Source: Natronolimnobius sp. AArcel1 (lineage in GTDB: Archaea; Halobacteriota; Halobacteria; Halobacteriales; Natrialbaceae). From it: DNA of 64,000 bases. The stretch is taken from NCBI RefSeq assembly GCF_011043775.1, contig NZ_JAAKXY010000001.1, positions 124,001 to 188,000 of the forward strand, in the 5' to 3' direction. Shown here in pieces: positions 25,657 through 38,954 of the stretch. Made by a program: the position numbers and the translations under genes. The notes under the pieces are model-generated. The model was not told the origin of the DNA. It ran no database searches and saw nothing but the letters and a program-made list of their open reading frames with translations. How positions within the stretch are numbered: the first letter of the stretch is position 1; each line of letters opens with the position of its first letter.

Positions 25657-27126
25657 ATGAGTACCCAGGATCACATCGTTCGCGGCTTCAAGGCAACGCT
25701 CGTCGCTCGAGCAATCTACATGGTCTCGAGCGCACTCTTGATGTTCGTTCTCGCGCGCTTTCTGCTCGACCCGGACGGCTACGGCGCGCTGTACTGGGCG
25801 ATAGGCATCTTGGCTATCGTCCAACTGTTCGCCGACGTGGGCCTCGGGAAGTCCGTCGCGAGATACATTTCTGAATACAGCGAGAAAGACCCCGGTCAGA
25901 TCCCGCATCTGCTGCGCTCGACCATCGCGTACAAACTGGTTATCATCGCTATCGTGGCCTATGCGCTGTTGCTCTTTCACGAACAGATTGCGGTCATGCT
26001 CGGCGAGCCAAGTGCCGCTCCCTTCCTTGCCGCAGGCGTCCTCTACATCGTCGTCAACTCGTTTAACTCCTTTACGCAGGTCGCGTTTCAGGGCTTCAAT
26101 CATCTTCAGTATAGCGCGGCAACGCAAGCCATCGGCGGCGCGATGCGTCTCATCTTCGCCGTCATCTTCGTCATGGCAGGTTTTGGCGCACTCGGCGCGC
26201 TGTTTGGCTACATTGTCGGCTACGCCATCGCCGCCGCGTTCGGGCTCGGAATCCTCTATTTCAAATTCTATCGCACCTACGATCCGGCCGAAGAGTACGA
26301 GCAGGGCCTCTCGAGGCGCTTGCTCGAGTACAGCGTACCGTTGACAGCGACCCGGAGTGCGAACGTCGTCGATAAACAGATCGACACCGTCCTCGTCGGT
26401 GTCTTTCTGACGCCGACGGCAGTTGCGTTCTACACACTGGCAAAGCAGATTACGGATTTCGTGCTTGCGCCCGCCGAATCGCTCGGCTTTACGATTTCGC
26501 CGAACTTTGGGGAGTACAAGGCGAACGGCAATCTTGCGGAGGCGCGCCAGATCTACGAAACGTCACTGCTGAACACGATGTTGCTGTACATTCCTGCTGC
26601 GGTGGGCCTCGCAATCGTCGCCGGCCCGTTCATTACGATGATCTTCGGTGCCGACTACGCCGGTGCCATCGTCGTCTTGCAAGTGCTCACCGCGTTCGTC
26701 GTCTTGCAGGCGATCACGAACCTCACCAGTGACAGTCTGGACTACCTCGGTCGCGCTCGCTCCCGCGCGATCGCAAAAGGAGTCACTGCCGCGGCGAATC
26801 TCGTCCTCAACATCATCCTTATTCCGACGATGGGCGTCGTCGGCGCAGCGGTTGCGACGGTTGCGACGCACTCGGTCTACGTCGCGGTCAACGTCTACAT
26901 CGTCCACAGCGAACTGTCGCTTCGACTCGGTTATCTTGCCCGGTCGATGGGGCTGATCTGTGCAATCACTGGCGTGATGGCTGTGACTGTCCTCCTCGTG
27001 ACGCCGATGGTCTCGAACATTCTGATGCTGTTTGGCGCGGTCGCACTCGGTGCGGCAATCTGGGCGGTACTGGCCGTTCTCAGTGGTCTTGTTGACCCGA
27101 ATGAAGTTCGCTCCGTGATGAGTTAA
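25657..27126 (+). CDS. Polysaccharide/lipid-linked oligosaccharide flippase (Wzx/MATE-like)
   Basis: A 489-residue integral membrane protein with about 14 hydrophobic segments across its length, matching the polysaccharide exporter branch of the MOP superfamily. The N-terminal helix region (RGFKATLVARAIYMVSSALL) and the repeated ARFLLDPDGYGALYWAIG are typical of O-antigen flippases. It would move lipid-linked glycans across the membrane, for instance in S-layer glycosylation. No glycosyltransferases lie next to it in this window, so its pathway cannot be assigned from context. Confidence 0.85.
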   Translation: MSTQDHIVRGFKATLVARAIYMVSSALLMFVLARFLLDPDGYGALYWAIGILAIVQLFADVGLGKSVARYISEYSEKDPGQIPHLLRSTIAYKLVIIAIVAYALLLFHEQIAVMLGEPSAAPFLAAGVLYIVVNSFNSFTQVAFQGFNHLQYSAATQAIGGAMRLIFAVIFVMAGFGALGALFGYIVGYAIAAAFGLGILYFKFYRTYDPAEEYEQGLSRRLLEYSVPLTATRSANVVDKQIDTVLVGVFLTPTAVAFYTLAKQITDFVLAPAESLGFTISPNFGEYKANGNLAEARQIYETSLLNTMLLYIPAAVGLAIVAGPFITMIFGADYAGAIVVLQVLTAFVVLQAITNLTSDSLDYLGRARSRAIAKGVTAAANLVLNIILIPTMGVVGAAVATVATHSVYVAVNVYIVHSELSLRLGYLARSMGLICAITGVMAVTVLLVTPMVSNILMLFGAVALGAAIWAVLAVLSGLVDPNEVRSVMS

Positions 27127-27189
27127 CGTGACGGCCAGGTAACTCCTACAAGCCGCTCAGAGCCGCAGAAACAGAGAGATGACGGCGAA

Positions 27190-27200
27190 TACTTAACCTC
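27190..27200 (+). promoter_or_regulatory. TATA-like box of the ATP-grasp/retropepsin gene
   Basis: TACTTAACCTC lies ~27 bases before the ATG at 27221, the spacing of a leaderless haloarchaeal promoter. Confidence 0.5.
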
Positions 27201-27220
27201 GCAGTCGATGTCTAGGAAAT

Positions 27221-28567
27221 ATGGCTGTCGACGAGCCCGTCACCGTTGGGGTACTAAGTTTACACACAAGCAAAGAGACCAAAGCAATACTCAACGCCGT
27301 CGAGGCATTGGGACACGACACCGCGTGGCTACGCGCGGAAAACACGTCGATCAGCATTGAGGACGGAAGCGTCGTCCTCGAGCCGACTGTCGACGTGATC
27401 GCGAACCGAATGCTGTTATCGAACACCGAGCAGCCAGCGGAGGAACTCGGCCTCGCAAATACGTTTGCCCAACTCGTCCCAATGCTCAACGAGCCGTCGT
27501 CGGTACTGACGGCAATGCACAAGCTCTCGACGGCGACGACACTTGCGGCCAACGATGTCATCGTTCCCGACGTCACCCTCGCGTTACATAGCGACACCCT
27601 CAATGCGGCTCGAGACCGCTACGGCGAGGAGGCGGTCTACAAGACTGCAATTGGGACACACGGCGGGGGGACATGGAAGGTCGGCCCCGAGGATCCGATC
27701 AACGCCAAGGTCGGCAACCGATATGCTTTCTTACAGGAACTCATCGACCGCGACGACGCGCGCCACCGAGATATTCGCATCTACGTCGTCGACGGCGAGG
27801 TTATCGGCGCGATGTATCGCTATGCACCTGACAACGATTGGCGCACGAACGTTGCACTGGGTGGCAGTGTCGAAAATGCGACTGACGACCTGCCCGACGA
27901 AGCCCGCGAGATGGCTCGCCGTGCGGCTGACTCCATTGGCCTCGACTACGCCGGCGTCGATCTCGTCGAGAGCGACGACGGCTGGTTCGTCCTCGAGGTA
28001 AACCCGACGGCTGGATTCAAAGGGCTGTATGAAGCGACTGGTATCAGCCCTGCACCGGCCATCGCGAAACTCGCAATCGAGCAGGCAGGCGGCACGGTTG
28101 ATACTGAGCGCGTGTCGGAGCTCTCGACCGTATTAGACGACTCACAGCCAACGGCGCGACCGCCTCAGTCGATTCAAGACGACAGCGAACGAAGCGTCAT
28201 TGGCTACACTGAAGAGGTGGTCCTGTCGGGAACAAGTGGCTCGAAATCGGTGCTCTCGAAGTCAGATACCGGCGCAACCCGGACGAGTATCGATACGGCA
28301 CTTGCGGCAGAGATCGGGGCCGGCCCAATCAAGTCGATCACACGTGTTCGCTCGGGCAGCAGCAAAACCGCAAAGAGCCGCCCAGTTGTCGATGTTGTCG
28401 TCGGCGTTGGTGGCAACCAACACACTGTAACCGCAAGCGTCGAAGACCGCAGCCATATGGACTACCCTGTCATCCTCGGACGTGACATTTTGGGCAACTA
28501 CCAGGTCGACGTGAGCCGACGCGCGGACGCCGATATGGAGGACATGCCCGAGGAAGAAGAGGAGTAA
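27221..28567 (+). CDS. RimK-like ATP-grasp ligase fused to a retropepsin-like protease domain
   Basis: A 448-residue two-domain protein. Residues ~1-290 form a RimK-type ATP-grasp amino acid ligase, with phosphate-loop-like AIGTHGGGTWKVGP, an IYVVDGEVIGAMYR strand and the metal-binding VLEVNPTAGFKGLYEATG. RimK relatives add glutamate to protein C-termini or build gamma-glutamyl peptides. Residues ~325-430 resemble the RimB/retropepsin-like family with active-site KSDTGATRTSI and VILGRDILGNY. An acidic tail ends the protein. Separate rimK and rimB-like genes often neighbour each other; here they are one chain. Substrate unknown. Confidence 0.87.
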   Translation: MAVDEPVTVGVLSLHTSKETKAILNAVEALGHDTAWLRAENTSISIEDGSVVLEPTVDVIANRMLLSNTEQPAEELGLANTFAQLVPMLNEPSSVLTAMHKLSTATTLAANDVIVPDVTLALHSDTLNAARDRYGEEAVYKTAIGTHGGGTWKVGPEDPINAKVGNRYAFLQELIDRDDARHRDIRIYVVDGEVIGAMYRYAPDNDWRTNVALGGSVENATDDLPDEAREMARRAADSIGLDYAGVDLVESDDGWFVLEVNPTAGFKGLYEATGISPAPAIAKLAIEQAGGTVDTERVSELSTVLDDSQPTARPPQSIQDDSERSVIGYTEEVVLSGTSGSKSVLSKSDTGATRTSIDTALAAEIGAGPIKSITRVRSGSSKTAKSRPVVDVVVGVGGNQHTVTASVEDRSHMDYPVILGRDILGNYQVDVSRRADADMEDMPEEEEE

Positions 28568-28627
28568 GCTCGAGCCAACAATACACCGATCGTAATTGCC
28601 GTCTCTTATGACTGCTTCACCGATTAG

Positions 28628-28636
28628 TTTATTGAC
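28628..28636 (+). promoter_or_regulatory. TATA-like box of the PRC-barrel gene
   Basis: TTTATTGAC stands ~25-33 bases before the ATG at 28661, consistent with a leaderless transcript. Confidence 0.5.
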
Positions 28637-28660
28637 TATTCTTACGAACATGAATCTACG

Positions 28661-28906
28661 ATGGCGACGGTCCTCGCATCCACCCTCTCCGGCAAACCCG
28701 TGATGAGCACGAACGGCGAAGAACTCGGCACGGTCGAAAATATCACGATGGACGTCAACAGCGGCGCGCTCGAGGCGGTTCGCGTTGCGCCAGCCAGCGA
28801 CACGATTCGTGGATTCGACCGTACTGACGACGGGTCGTTACTGGTCCCCGCAGCGTGTCTGTGTGACGTCGATGACTACTTGCTCGTCGAGCGTCCAAGT
28901 CACTGA
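28661..28906 (+). CDS. PRC-barrel domain protein
   Basis: An 81-residue small protein consisting of one PRC-barrel: SGKPVMSTNGEELGTVENITMDVNSGALEAVRV gives the typical strand-turn order with G-x-x-x-G-x-V. PRC-barrels occur in ribosome maturation and photosynthetic reaction-centre proteins and in many small archaeal proteins, including CdpB cell-division proteins of haloarchaea. Whether this copy belongs to that group cannot be told here. It stands alone with its own TATA-like box. Confidence 0.82.
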   Translation: MATVLASTLSGKPVMSTNGEELGTVENITMDVNSGALEAVRVAPASDTIRGFDRTDDGSLLVPAACLCDVDDYLLVERPSH

Positions 28907-29108
28907 GGCCACTACCGACGACTGCTGTGTGGCAGTGTGCAGACAGTTGTAGTTGCGACTATATTGTCACCTGAGTCTATCATCGAGTGACGATCGTTTG
29001 AATGGTGACTCGAGTCAGCAGTCTGGCTGTTGTGAGGGGTTGTCTCGCGACCGACGATAACAAAAATTCGCAGATTGGAAAGTTCAGTTCTCACTGGCAA
29101 AAGACATC

Positions 29109-31341
<2,233 letters not shown>

Positions 31342-31344
31342 TCG

Positions 31345-31370
31345 CGACACGTCTTTTTGTTTTTCTCCCT
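31345..31370 (+). terminator. T-rich terminator after katG
   Basis: The sequence GTCTTTTTGTTTTTCTCC follows the katG stop within 15 bases. T-runs of this kind are the usual archaeal intrinsic stop signal. The next gene converges from the other strand. Confidence 0.5.
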
Positions 31371-31383
31371 GCTACCGCTCTCG

Positions 31384-32739
31384 TCACTCGCTTCGAATGA
31401 TGATTTCGTCGTCCGTGATTTCTGCGATCTGTGCGGGTTCGACCGGATACTCGTCGCTTCCGTCACCACCCCATCCGAGTCGTGCTTTGAGCCGGTCGGC
31501 GAGGCCGGCCTCCGGGTCGACGTAGACTGTCTCATTCTCGACTTGGGAGGCGATTCCAACCTCCTGTCCGGAGGCGTCAACGACGACTTTTCCCTGATCG
31601 TCCGCCGAGGGCGTATGCATCACTGCCGGATCGACCGATGGCTGGCTGTCGCTGCTATTGGTATCGGGGTCCATCGCCGAGTCAACACCCTGTCCAGTCG
31701 CTGGCGGTGACGCTGTCTCATCGTCGTGGGCCGTCGCTTCACCGGCTTCGGCCGCCTCGTGTTCCCCAGCCAGAACCGTCTCGTACTCCTCGAGGGCGAT
31801 GAGTTCGCTCTCGAGGATGTCGCTGCCGATTACGTCGGTGTCGACGGTGTGAGTCTCCTCGAGGATGAACGTCATGTGCGTTTGCTCCGAGATTTTTTCG
31901 TCCCGCGTGCGGCGTTCGATGAGTTCGGTTCGGACGGTGTCGCCTTCGCCGCGCTTGCTCTCGATGACCTCTCGCTCGATGACCTCATCCGGCGCCACGT
32001 CGGCGGTGACGACATCGCTCTCTACAATCGAGCGCTGGACGGTCTCGAGTTCGACATCGGTCTCGAGGTCGTCGCGTTCAACATGCTCGTCTGACTGGAG
32101 GTCGACGTCGACGACGCGGCTCTCGATCGTGTAGCGTTCGATCTCCTCGATCGTCTCGAGTCGGGTTTCCTCCGTCGTCACGTCGATCGTGTCGGCGCTG
32201 ACGAACTCGGTATCGGTAATTTCGCGCTCGAGCAACTCTGAGTCAACAACGTGTCGGTCGGCGAGTTCGGTGTCGATGATCTCGCTTTCGATCGTATCTC
32301 GTTCGACGATTTCGCGTTCGATCACCTGCGTCTCGACGAGTTCGGTCGTGACCGTCTCACCCTGTCGGAGCCGATCCTCGAGTTCGGTCTGCCCGAGGTC
32401 TGCCCGTTCGAACGCCGCGTCGCGTTCGACGAGGTCGAAGGAACCGAGTCCCTCGCGTTCGCTTGCGCGATCATCTTCGTAGACGAAGACCAGTTCCTCC
32501 GTCGTAAACGTCTCCGAGAACTCCTCCCAGGTGTGTTCCTCGTGGTCTTGCTCGAGTTCGTTTCGACGAGCGAACGTGTGGCCATGGCCCTCACCACCAT
32601 GGGTTGAAACCGGGACAGCATCACGTTCTTCAGCCCACTCACGAATCTGATCTGGATCAGTTGTCATCCGTCGCGTCGACTGGGTGTCATCGACAGCGTG
32701 GTCTGCGTTGGAGTCGGGATCAGGTGTGTCGTCCGTCAT
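31384..32739 (-). CDS. Acidic ten-residue-repeat protein with PRC-barrel-like C-terminus
   Basis: A 451-residue protein of unknown function. Residues ~25-95 form a small domain (DPDQIREWAEERDAVPVSTH, then FTTEELVFVYED). Residues ~115-295 are built of imperfect repeats about ten residues long with alternating V/I/E/D/T, for example IEREIVERDT, IESEIIDTEL and LEREITDTEF, suggesting stacked beta strands. An acidic linker follows, then residues ~385-451 resemble a PRC-barrel (VVVDASGQEVGIASQVE and AQIAEITDDEIII). The ATG at 32739 is preferred to 32763. It converges on katG. Confidence 0.75.
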   Translation of the reverse strand: MTDDTPDPDSNADHAVDDTQSTRRMTTDPDQIREWAEERDAVPVSTHGGEGHGHTFARRNELEQDHEEHTWEEFSETFTTEELVFVYEDDRASEREGLGSFDLVERDAAFERADLGQTELEDRLRQGETVTTELVETQVIEREIVERDTIESEIIDTELADRHVVDSELLEREITDTEFVSADTIDVTTEETRLETIEEIERYTIESRVVDVDLQSDEHVERDDLETDVELETVQRSIVESDVVTADVAPDEVIEREVIESKRGEGDTVRTELIERRTRDEKISEQTHMTFILEETHTVDTDVIGSDILESELIALEEYETVLAGEHEAAEAGEATAHDDETASPPATGQGVDSAMDPDTNSSDSQPSVDPAVMHTPSADDQGKVVVDASGQEVGIASQVENETVYVDPEAGLADRLKARLGWGGDGSDEYPVEPAQIAEITDDEIIIRSE

Positions 32740-33087
32740 CGACCCCCACTGCAGGCGGCGCACACTTCAGTCGACAGGGCCGTCTCTGCAATTCAGCCTG
32801 GGATTTCCTACAATGTACGATCGACTCGAGCCGACGTCCGCTGTAATCGATGATTGAACTCACTAGCGGCGCTCTCGAGTAGTCATTCTACACGTATTCG
32901 AAGGTGCCTATGCAAGTGGCGCAAGCCCTTCTTTTGGTATTGTCATGTCTTCGGCTCCGAAAACAGTAGCCGCTAGCTGCCAGTGAGAGATTACTGTTGC
33001 CGGCTCTCATACTACTGGACACAAGTCAGTACAAATTTTCGACTCCCCGTTCGGTCGAAAATCTGCTACTCGTTTTGTCCGATGGTA
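32740..33087. other. Intergenic region with a terminator-like hairpin
   Basis: About 350 bases. I see no gene. The left end must hold the promoter of the repeat protein. The only clear structure is the hairpin at 33036-33061, listed separately. Confidence 0.5.
33036..33061 (-). terminator. Hairpin after the AlkA-like gene
   Basis: TTTTCGAC and GTCGAAAA form a perfect 8-base stem around a 10-base loop, ~27 bases past the stop of the minus-strand glycosylase gene. On that strand the stem ends in a T-run. It may act as terminator. Confidence 0.4.
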
Positions 33088-33678
33088 TCAGTCTGATTCG
33101 TACTCCGCCCAGATATACCGCGTCGCAACACTCCGATACGGCTGCCACGGCTCAGCAATCTCGCGCATTTCTGCGCGAGTCAACTCCGAACCATCGGCGT
33201 ACAACTGCTCGATTCCGCGCCGGACCGCCAGATCACCGAGCGGAAGGATATCTGGCCGCTCGAGGACGAACAAGAGGTACATCCGGGCCGTCCAGTCGCC
33301 GATTCCCTTGATTTCGGTGAGTTGGTTGATGACCTCCTCGTTCGAGTAGTCGGCCAGTCCGGTTCGCGTGTAGTCGTTTTCTTGGAACGCACGCGCGGCG
33401 TTCCGAACGTATTCGATCTTGCTCCGGGCGAGTCCGGCCTCGTAGAGTGCGTCTTGATCGGCCGCCAGCACTGTCTCTGGCGCAACGTCTCCGCCGAGGA
33501 CGTCGAACACACGCTCGCGAATCGCCAGCGCGCTCGCGGTCGAGACCTGCTGGTTAATAATCGAAATACAGAGTCGCTCGTACTCGCTCCAGTCCGGTTC
33601 CTCGTAGGGGTCGTGGTCGTCGATCAGCCGTGCCATGACGGGATCATCTCGCAGGACGGATTCTGCCTCGTCTCTCAT
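33088..33678 (-). CDS. DNA-3-methyladenine glycosylase (AlkA-like, HhH-GPD)
   Basis: A base-excision repair enzyme that removes alkylated bases. The 196-residue protein has the helix-hairpin-helix LTEIKGIGDWTARMYLLF and the catalytic Asp in ILPLGDLAVRRG, the HhH-GPD signature, with no [4Fe-4S] Cys cluster at the C-terminus, so it is not an EndoIII. It lacks the extra N-terminal beta domain of E. coli AlkA and is closer to the compact archaeal or yeast Mag1 form. The ATG at 33678 is chosen over the GTG at 33696. Confidence 0.88.
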   Translation of the reverse strand: MRDEAESVLRDDPVMARLIDDHDPYEEPDWSEYERLCISIINQQVSTASALAIRERVFDVLGGDVAPETVLAADQDALYEAGLARSKIEYVRNAARAFQENDYTRTGLADYSNEEVINQLTEIKGIGDWTARMYLLFVLERPDILPLGDLAVRRGIEQLYADGSELTRAEMREIAEPWQPYRSVATRYIWAEYESD

Positions 33679-33759
33679 GCGATAGGGGGTGACCAAACTA
33701 CAGGACCGAATCCGGATAGGCGTCTCGCTTCCGGCGAGTTGCGAGCGAGCCCGAGTAGC

Positions 33760-35634
33760 TCACTCGAGATGATGATAGTCGAGTTCGTATCCGACATCCA
33801 GCGCCTGCTGGACTGGCTCACTCGGCTCACCGACGCCACGACGCCGAACGTCCGTACCGCGTTCGTCTGCCGAGAGGACGAGATTGACACGCCAGTCTGC
33901 GTCCGTCTCCGGATAATCCGTCCGGTAGTGCGATCCCCGAGATTCAGTGCGCTCGAGTGCGGTCCGGAACAGAGTCTCAGCGACTGTGAGGCTAAACGAG
34001 AGATCGACAGCGTACTCGAACGAGCGCGACGTGCGGTCGCCGTCAACTCGAAGTGCACCCGTGCGATCTCGAAGCGAGGTGAGCCGTTCGAGGCCCTCTC
34101 GAAGGGTCGATTCGTCTCGCAGGATGCCGGCGTGGTCCCACAGTATCTCGCCAAGTTCGCCGAGCAGTGTTTCCGGTGTGTGGCGACCGTCTGCGGCCTC
34201 GAGTTGGGCGAGCGCCCGGAGTTCGCGCTCGGCAAGTGCTCGCTGGTCGGCGGTGACGGTTGGCTCCAGATTCACGTCCGTCACCATGTTGGCGACGTGC
34301 TCGCCGACGAGTTTGCCGATGGCAACGGTTTCGGCCAGCGAGTTACCGCCGAGACGGTTTGCACCGTGGACGCCCGCAACGGCTTCGCCGACCGCGTAGA
34401 GTCCGTCGACGGCTGTTTCGCCCGTCTCGAAATCGATATCGACGCCGCCCATCGTGTAGTGGGCGGTTGGAGCAACTTCCATCGGCTCGCTAGTGATATC
34501 GACGCCGAGGCTGTCGAAGCGCTCGACCATCGTTGGCAGGCGCTCGCGGATGTACTCGTCGTCGCGGTGTGAAATATCGAGGTAGACGCCGTCGGTGTCT
34601 GTTCCGCGGCCTTCGCGGAGCTCCTGGGCAATTGCTCGAGCGACGACATCGCGGGCGTCGAGTTCCATCTGGTCGGGCGAATAGCGTTCCATGAACCGCT
34701 CGCCGTCTACATTGTAGAGCCGTCCACCCTCGCCGCGGACGGCTTCAGTGACGAGGCGGCCGTCCCACTCTTCGCCGTAGCGTTCGCCGACCATCCCCGT
34801 CGGATGAAACTGGACGAATTCGAGGTCGAGCAACCGAGCGCCGGCCTCGAGTGCCAGCGCCTGTGCGTCACCGTTGTTCTCGTCATCCCTCGAGGAGTGG
34901 CGATCATAGATTGCAGAGAAGCCGCCTGCGGCGAGGACGACGTGGTCCGACCGAAACAGCAGGCCCGTCCCGGTGTCCATGTCGAAGCCAACTGCACCCG
35001 AGACGCGGTCGCCGTCAGAGAGCAGTCGCGTGATCATCACGTTCTCGCGATAGGGGATCTCGAGCGCCTGTGCTCGGTCGATCAACGTCTCGAGGATTGC
35101 CTCGCCCGTGCGGTCGCCGATAAAGCAGGTTCGGCGGTAGGACTGGGCACCGAAGTACCGCTGGTTGATCGCACCCTCTTCGGTGCGGTCGAACGGTGTC
35201 CCCCACGCGTCGAGTTCACGGATGCGGTCGGGCATCTCCTGTGCAGTGAGTTCGACCGCCACCGGATCGTTCAGGTGGTGGCCCTCATTGAGCGTATCGG
35301 CCGCGTGGATCGTCCAGTCGTCTTCCTCGTCAAGCGAGCCGAGCGCGGCGTTGATGCCGCCGGCCGCCCAGACCGTGTGTGCATCGCCGTGATTGCGCTT
35401 ACCGATCACCAGCGGCTCGAGGCCGGATTCTGCGAGTTCGATTGCAACCCGCGCCCCAGCCGCACCAGCACCGATGACGAGCACTGGCGTCTGTACAACC
35501 TCGTACTCGAGGCCGTTCGCTGACGGCGTGCCGGTTCCCGGGCCGAGTCGGTTCTCGACGCCGGCTCCGCGCCCGCTTGCCGCACTCGTCGGCCGATTCC
35601 CCTCACCCGGATCAGCATGTTCGTCAGCAGGCAT
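33760..35634 (-). CDS. SdhA/NadB-family FAD-dependent oxidoreductase
   Basis: A 624-residue flavoprotein of the succinate dehydrogenase/fumarate reductase/L-aspartate oxidase family. After a ~45-residue Gly/Ser-rich lead, the FAD fold reads LVIGAGAAGARVA. Other motifs are HTVWAAGGINAALG, HPTGMVGERYG, the catalytic Arg region EAVRGEGGRLYN, HYTMGGVDID and HGANRLGGNSLAET. It is not next to SdhB-like or NadA/NadC genes, so fumarate reductase, aspartate oxidase or another dicarboxylate oxidase are all possible. It is clearly a paralog of the SdhA in this window. An operator-like palindrome is three bases before its ATG. Confidence 0.8.
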   Translation of the reverse strand: MPADEHADPGEGNRPTSAASGRGAGVENRLGPGTGTPSANGLEYEVVQTPVLVIGAGAAGARVAIELAESGLEPLVIGKRNHGDAHTVWAAGGINAALGSLDEEDDWTIHAADTLNEGHHLNDPVAVELTAQEMPDRIRELDAWGTPFDRTEEGAINQRYFGAQSYRRTCFIGDRTGEAILETLIDRAQALEIPYRENVMITRLLSDGDRVSGAVGFDMDTGTGLLFRSDHVVLAAGGFSAIYDRHSSRDDENNGDAQALALEAGARLLDLEFVQFHPTGMVGERYGEEWDGRLVTEAVRGEGGRLYNVDGERFMERYSPDQMELDARDVVARAIAQELREGRGTDTDGVYLDISHRDDEYIRERLPTMVERFDSLGVDITSEPMEVAPTAHYTMGGVDIDFETGETAVDGLYAVGEAVAGVHGANRLGGNSLAETVAIGKLVGEHVANMVTDVNLEPTVTADQRALAERELRALAQLEAADGRHTPETLLGELGEILWDHAGILRDESTLREGLERLTSLRDRTGALRVDGDRTSRSFEYAVDLSFSLTVAETLFRTALERTESRGSHYRTDYPETDADWRVNLVLSADERGTDVRRRGVGEPSEPVQQALDVGYELDYHHLE

Positions 35635-35637
35635 AAT

Positions 35638-35650
35638 GGTACAATGTACC
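35638..35650. promoter_or_regulatory. Palindrome at the start of the SdhA/NadB-like gene
   Basis: GGTACAATGTACC is a perfect 6-1-6 inverted repeat three bases before the ATG at 35634. A minus-strand TAAATAC at ~35667-35674 may be the TATA box, so the palindrome covers the expected transcription start. This is a good operator position for a repressor. Confidence 0.5.
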
Positions 35651-35785
35651 CTCAGAAGCGACCGTATTTAGGGCACACCCCGAACGATGCAATTCCCTCG
35701 AGAAGGGGGCTGTCGAACCCGTTTGGCGGACTTGCCGGCCCACCGTTTACGTCACTCGAGTCCATACACGCGACCAAACTGACGG

Positions 35786-36313
35786 ATGCAACCGATCGTC
35801 CACCTCGTGGTTGGCTACCTCTGCTATGCAGCCTATGCACGCTGGCGTTTCGACGGGCCGCCCGCCGAGGTTCCGGCGCTCGTAGCCATCGGCGGCGCGG
35901 CGCTGCCGGATCTGATAGATCAGTCGCTTGCCGCCGCCGGGATCACTGGAGTTACCCGGACGATTGGCCACTCGCTGCTGTTTGTCGTCCCACTCATCAT
36001 CGTCGTCTGGCTCTACGCGCGCGCTCGAGACCGAGAAATTCTGGGCGTTGCCTTCGCTATCGGACTGCTCTCACACATCGCGACGGACATTCCCTGGCAC
36101 GTCCTTGCCGGCGATTACCACGAACTCGGCTTTCTCCTCTGGCCGATCACGCCGATGCCGGAGTACAGCGGCGTCAAGAACCTCGGAACCGTTGCCGGCC
36201 TCGAGGTCACGACACTCTGGCTCGAGGCCGTGATCTTCGTCGCTGGCGTGGCGCTCTGGTGGCACGACGGGAAGCCGGGACTCGAGCCACTACGGAAATT
36301 CGGCCGCAAGTAG
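35786..36313 (+). CDS. YdjM-like membrane-bound metal-dependent hydrolase
   Basis: A 175-residue membrane protein with about five hydrophobic segments. The metal-ligand pattern of the YdjM/LexA-regulated family is visible: His6 in MQPIVHLVVGY, Asp residues in ALPDLIDQ, His in TRTIGHSLLF and HIATDIPWH. The reaction is unknown. The gene is divergent from the SdhA/NadB-like gene and converges on the metal ATPase; nothing links it to either. Confidence 0.75.
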   Translation: MQPIVHLVVGYLCYAAYARWRFDGPPAEVPALVAIGGAALPDLIDQSLAAAGITGVTRTIGHSLLFVVPLIIVVWLYARARDREILGVAFAIGLLSHIATDIPWHVLAGDYHELGFLLWPITPMPEYSGVKNLGTVAGLEVTTLWLEAVIFVAGVALWWHDGKPGLEPLRKFGRK

Positions 36314-36317
36314 GGCG

Positions 36318-38873
<2,556 letters not shown>

Positions 38874-38904
38874 CACGCTGCTGTAGGACCCAGTCTCGGA
38901 TAGG

Positions 38905-38924
38905 GGTTATTTGGCGTGCGCCAA
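38905..38924 (-). promoter_or_regulatory. Palindromic operator-like site at the metal ATPase promoter
   Basis: On the minus strand TTGGCGCACGCCAAATAACC joins a perfect palindrome (TTGGCG-CA-CGCCAA, 38911-38924) to a TATA-like AAATAACC about 33 bases before the ATG at 38873. A regulator bound there would cover the BRE and TATA box and so could switch the gene by metal level. The adjacent HTH-10 protein is the obvious candidate regulator. Confidence 0.5.
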
Positions 38925-38954
38925 CTCGAGTGTTGGAACAGGCTGATTAGGGCG

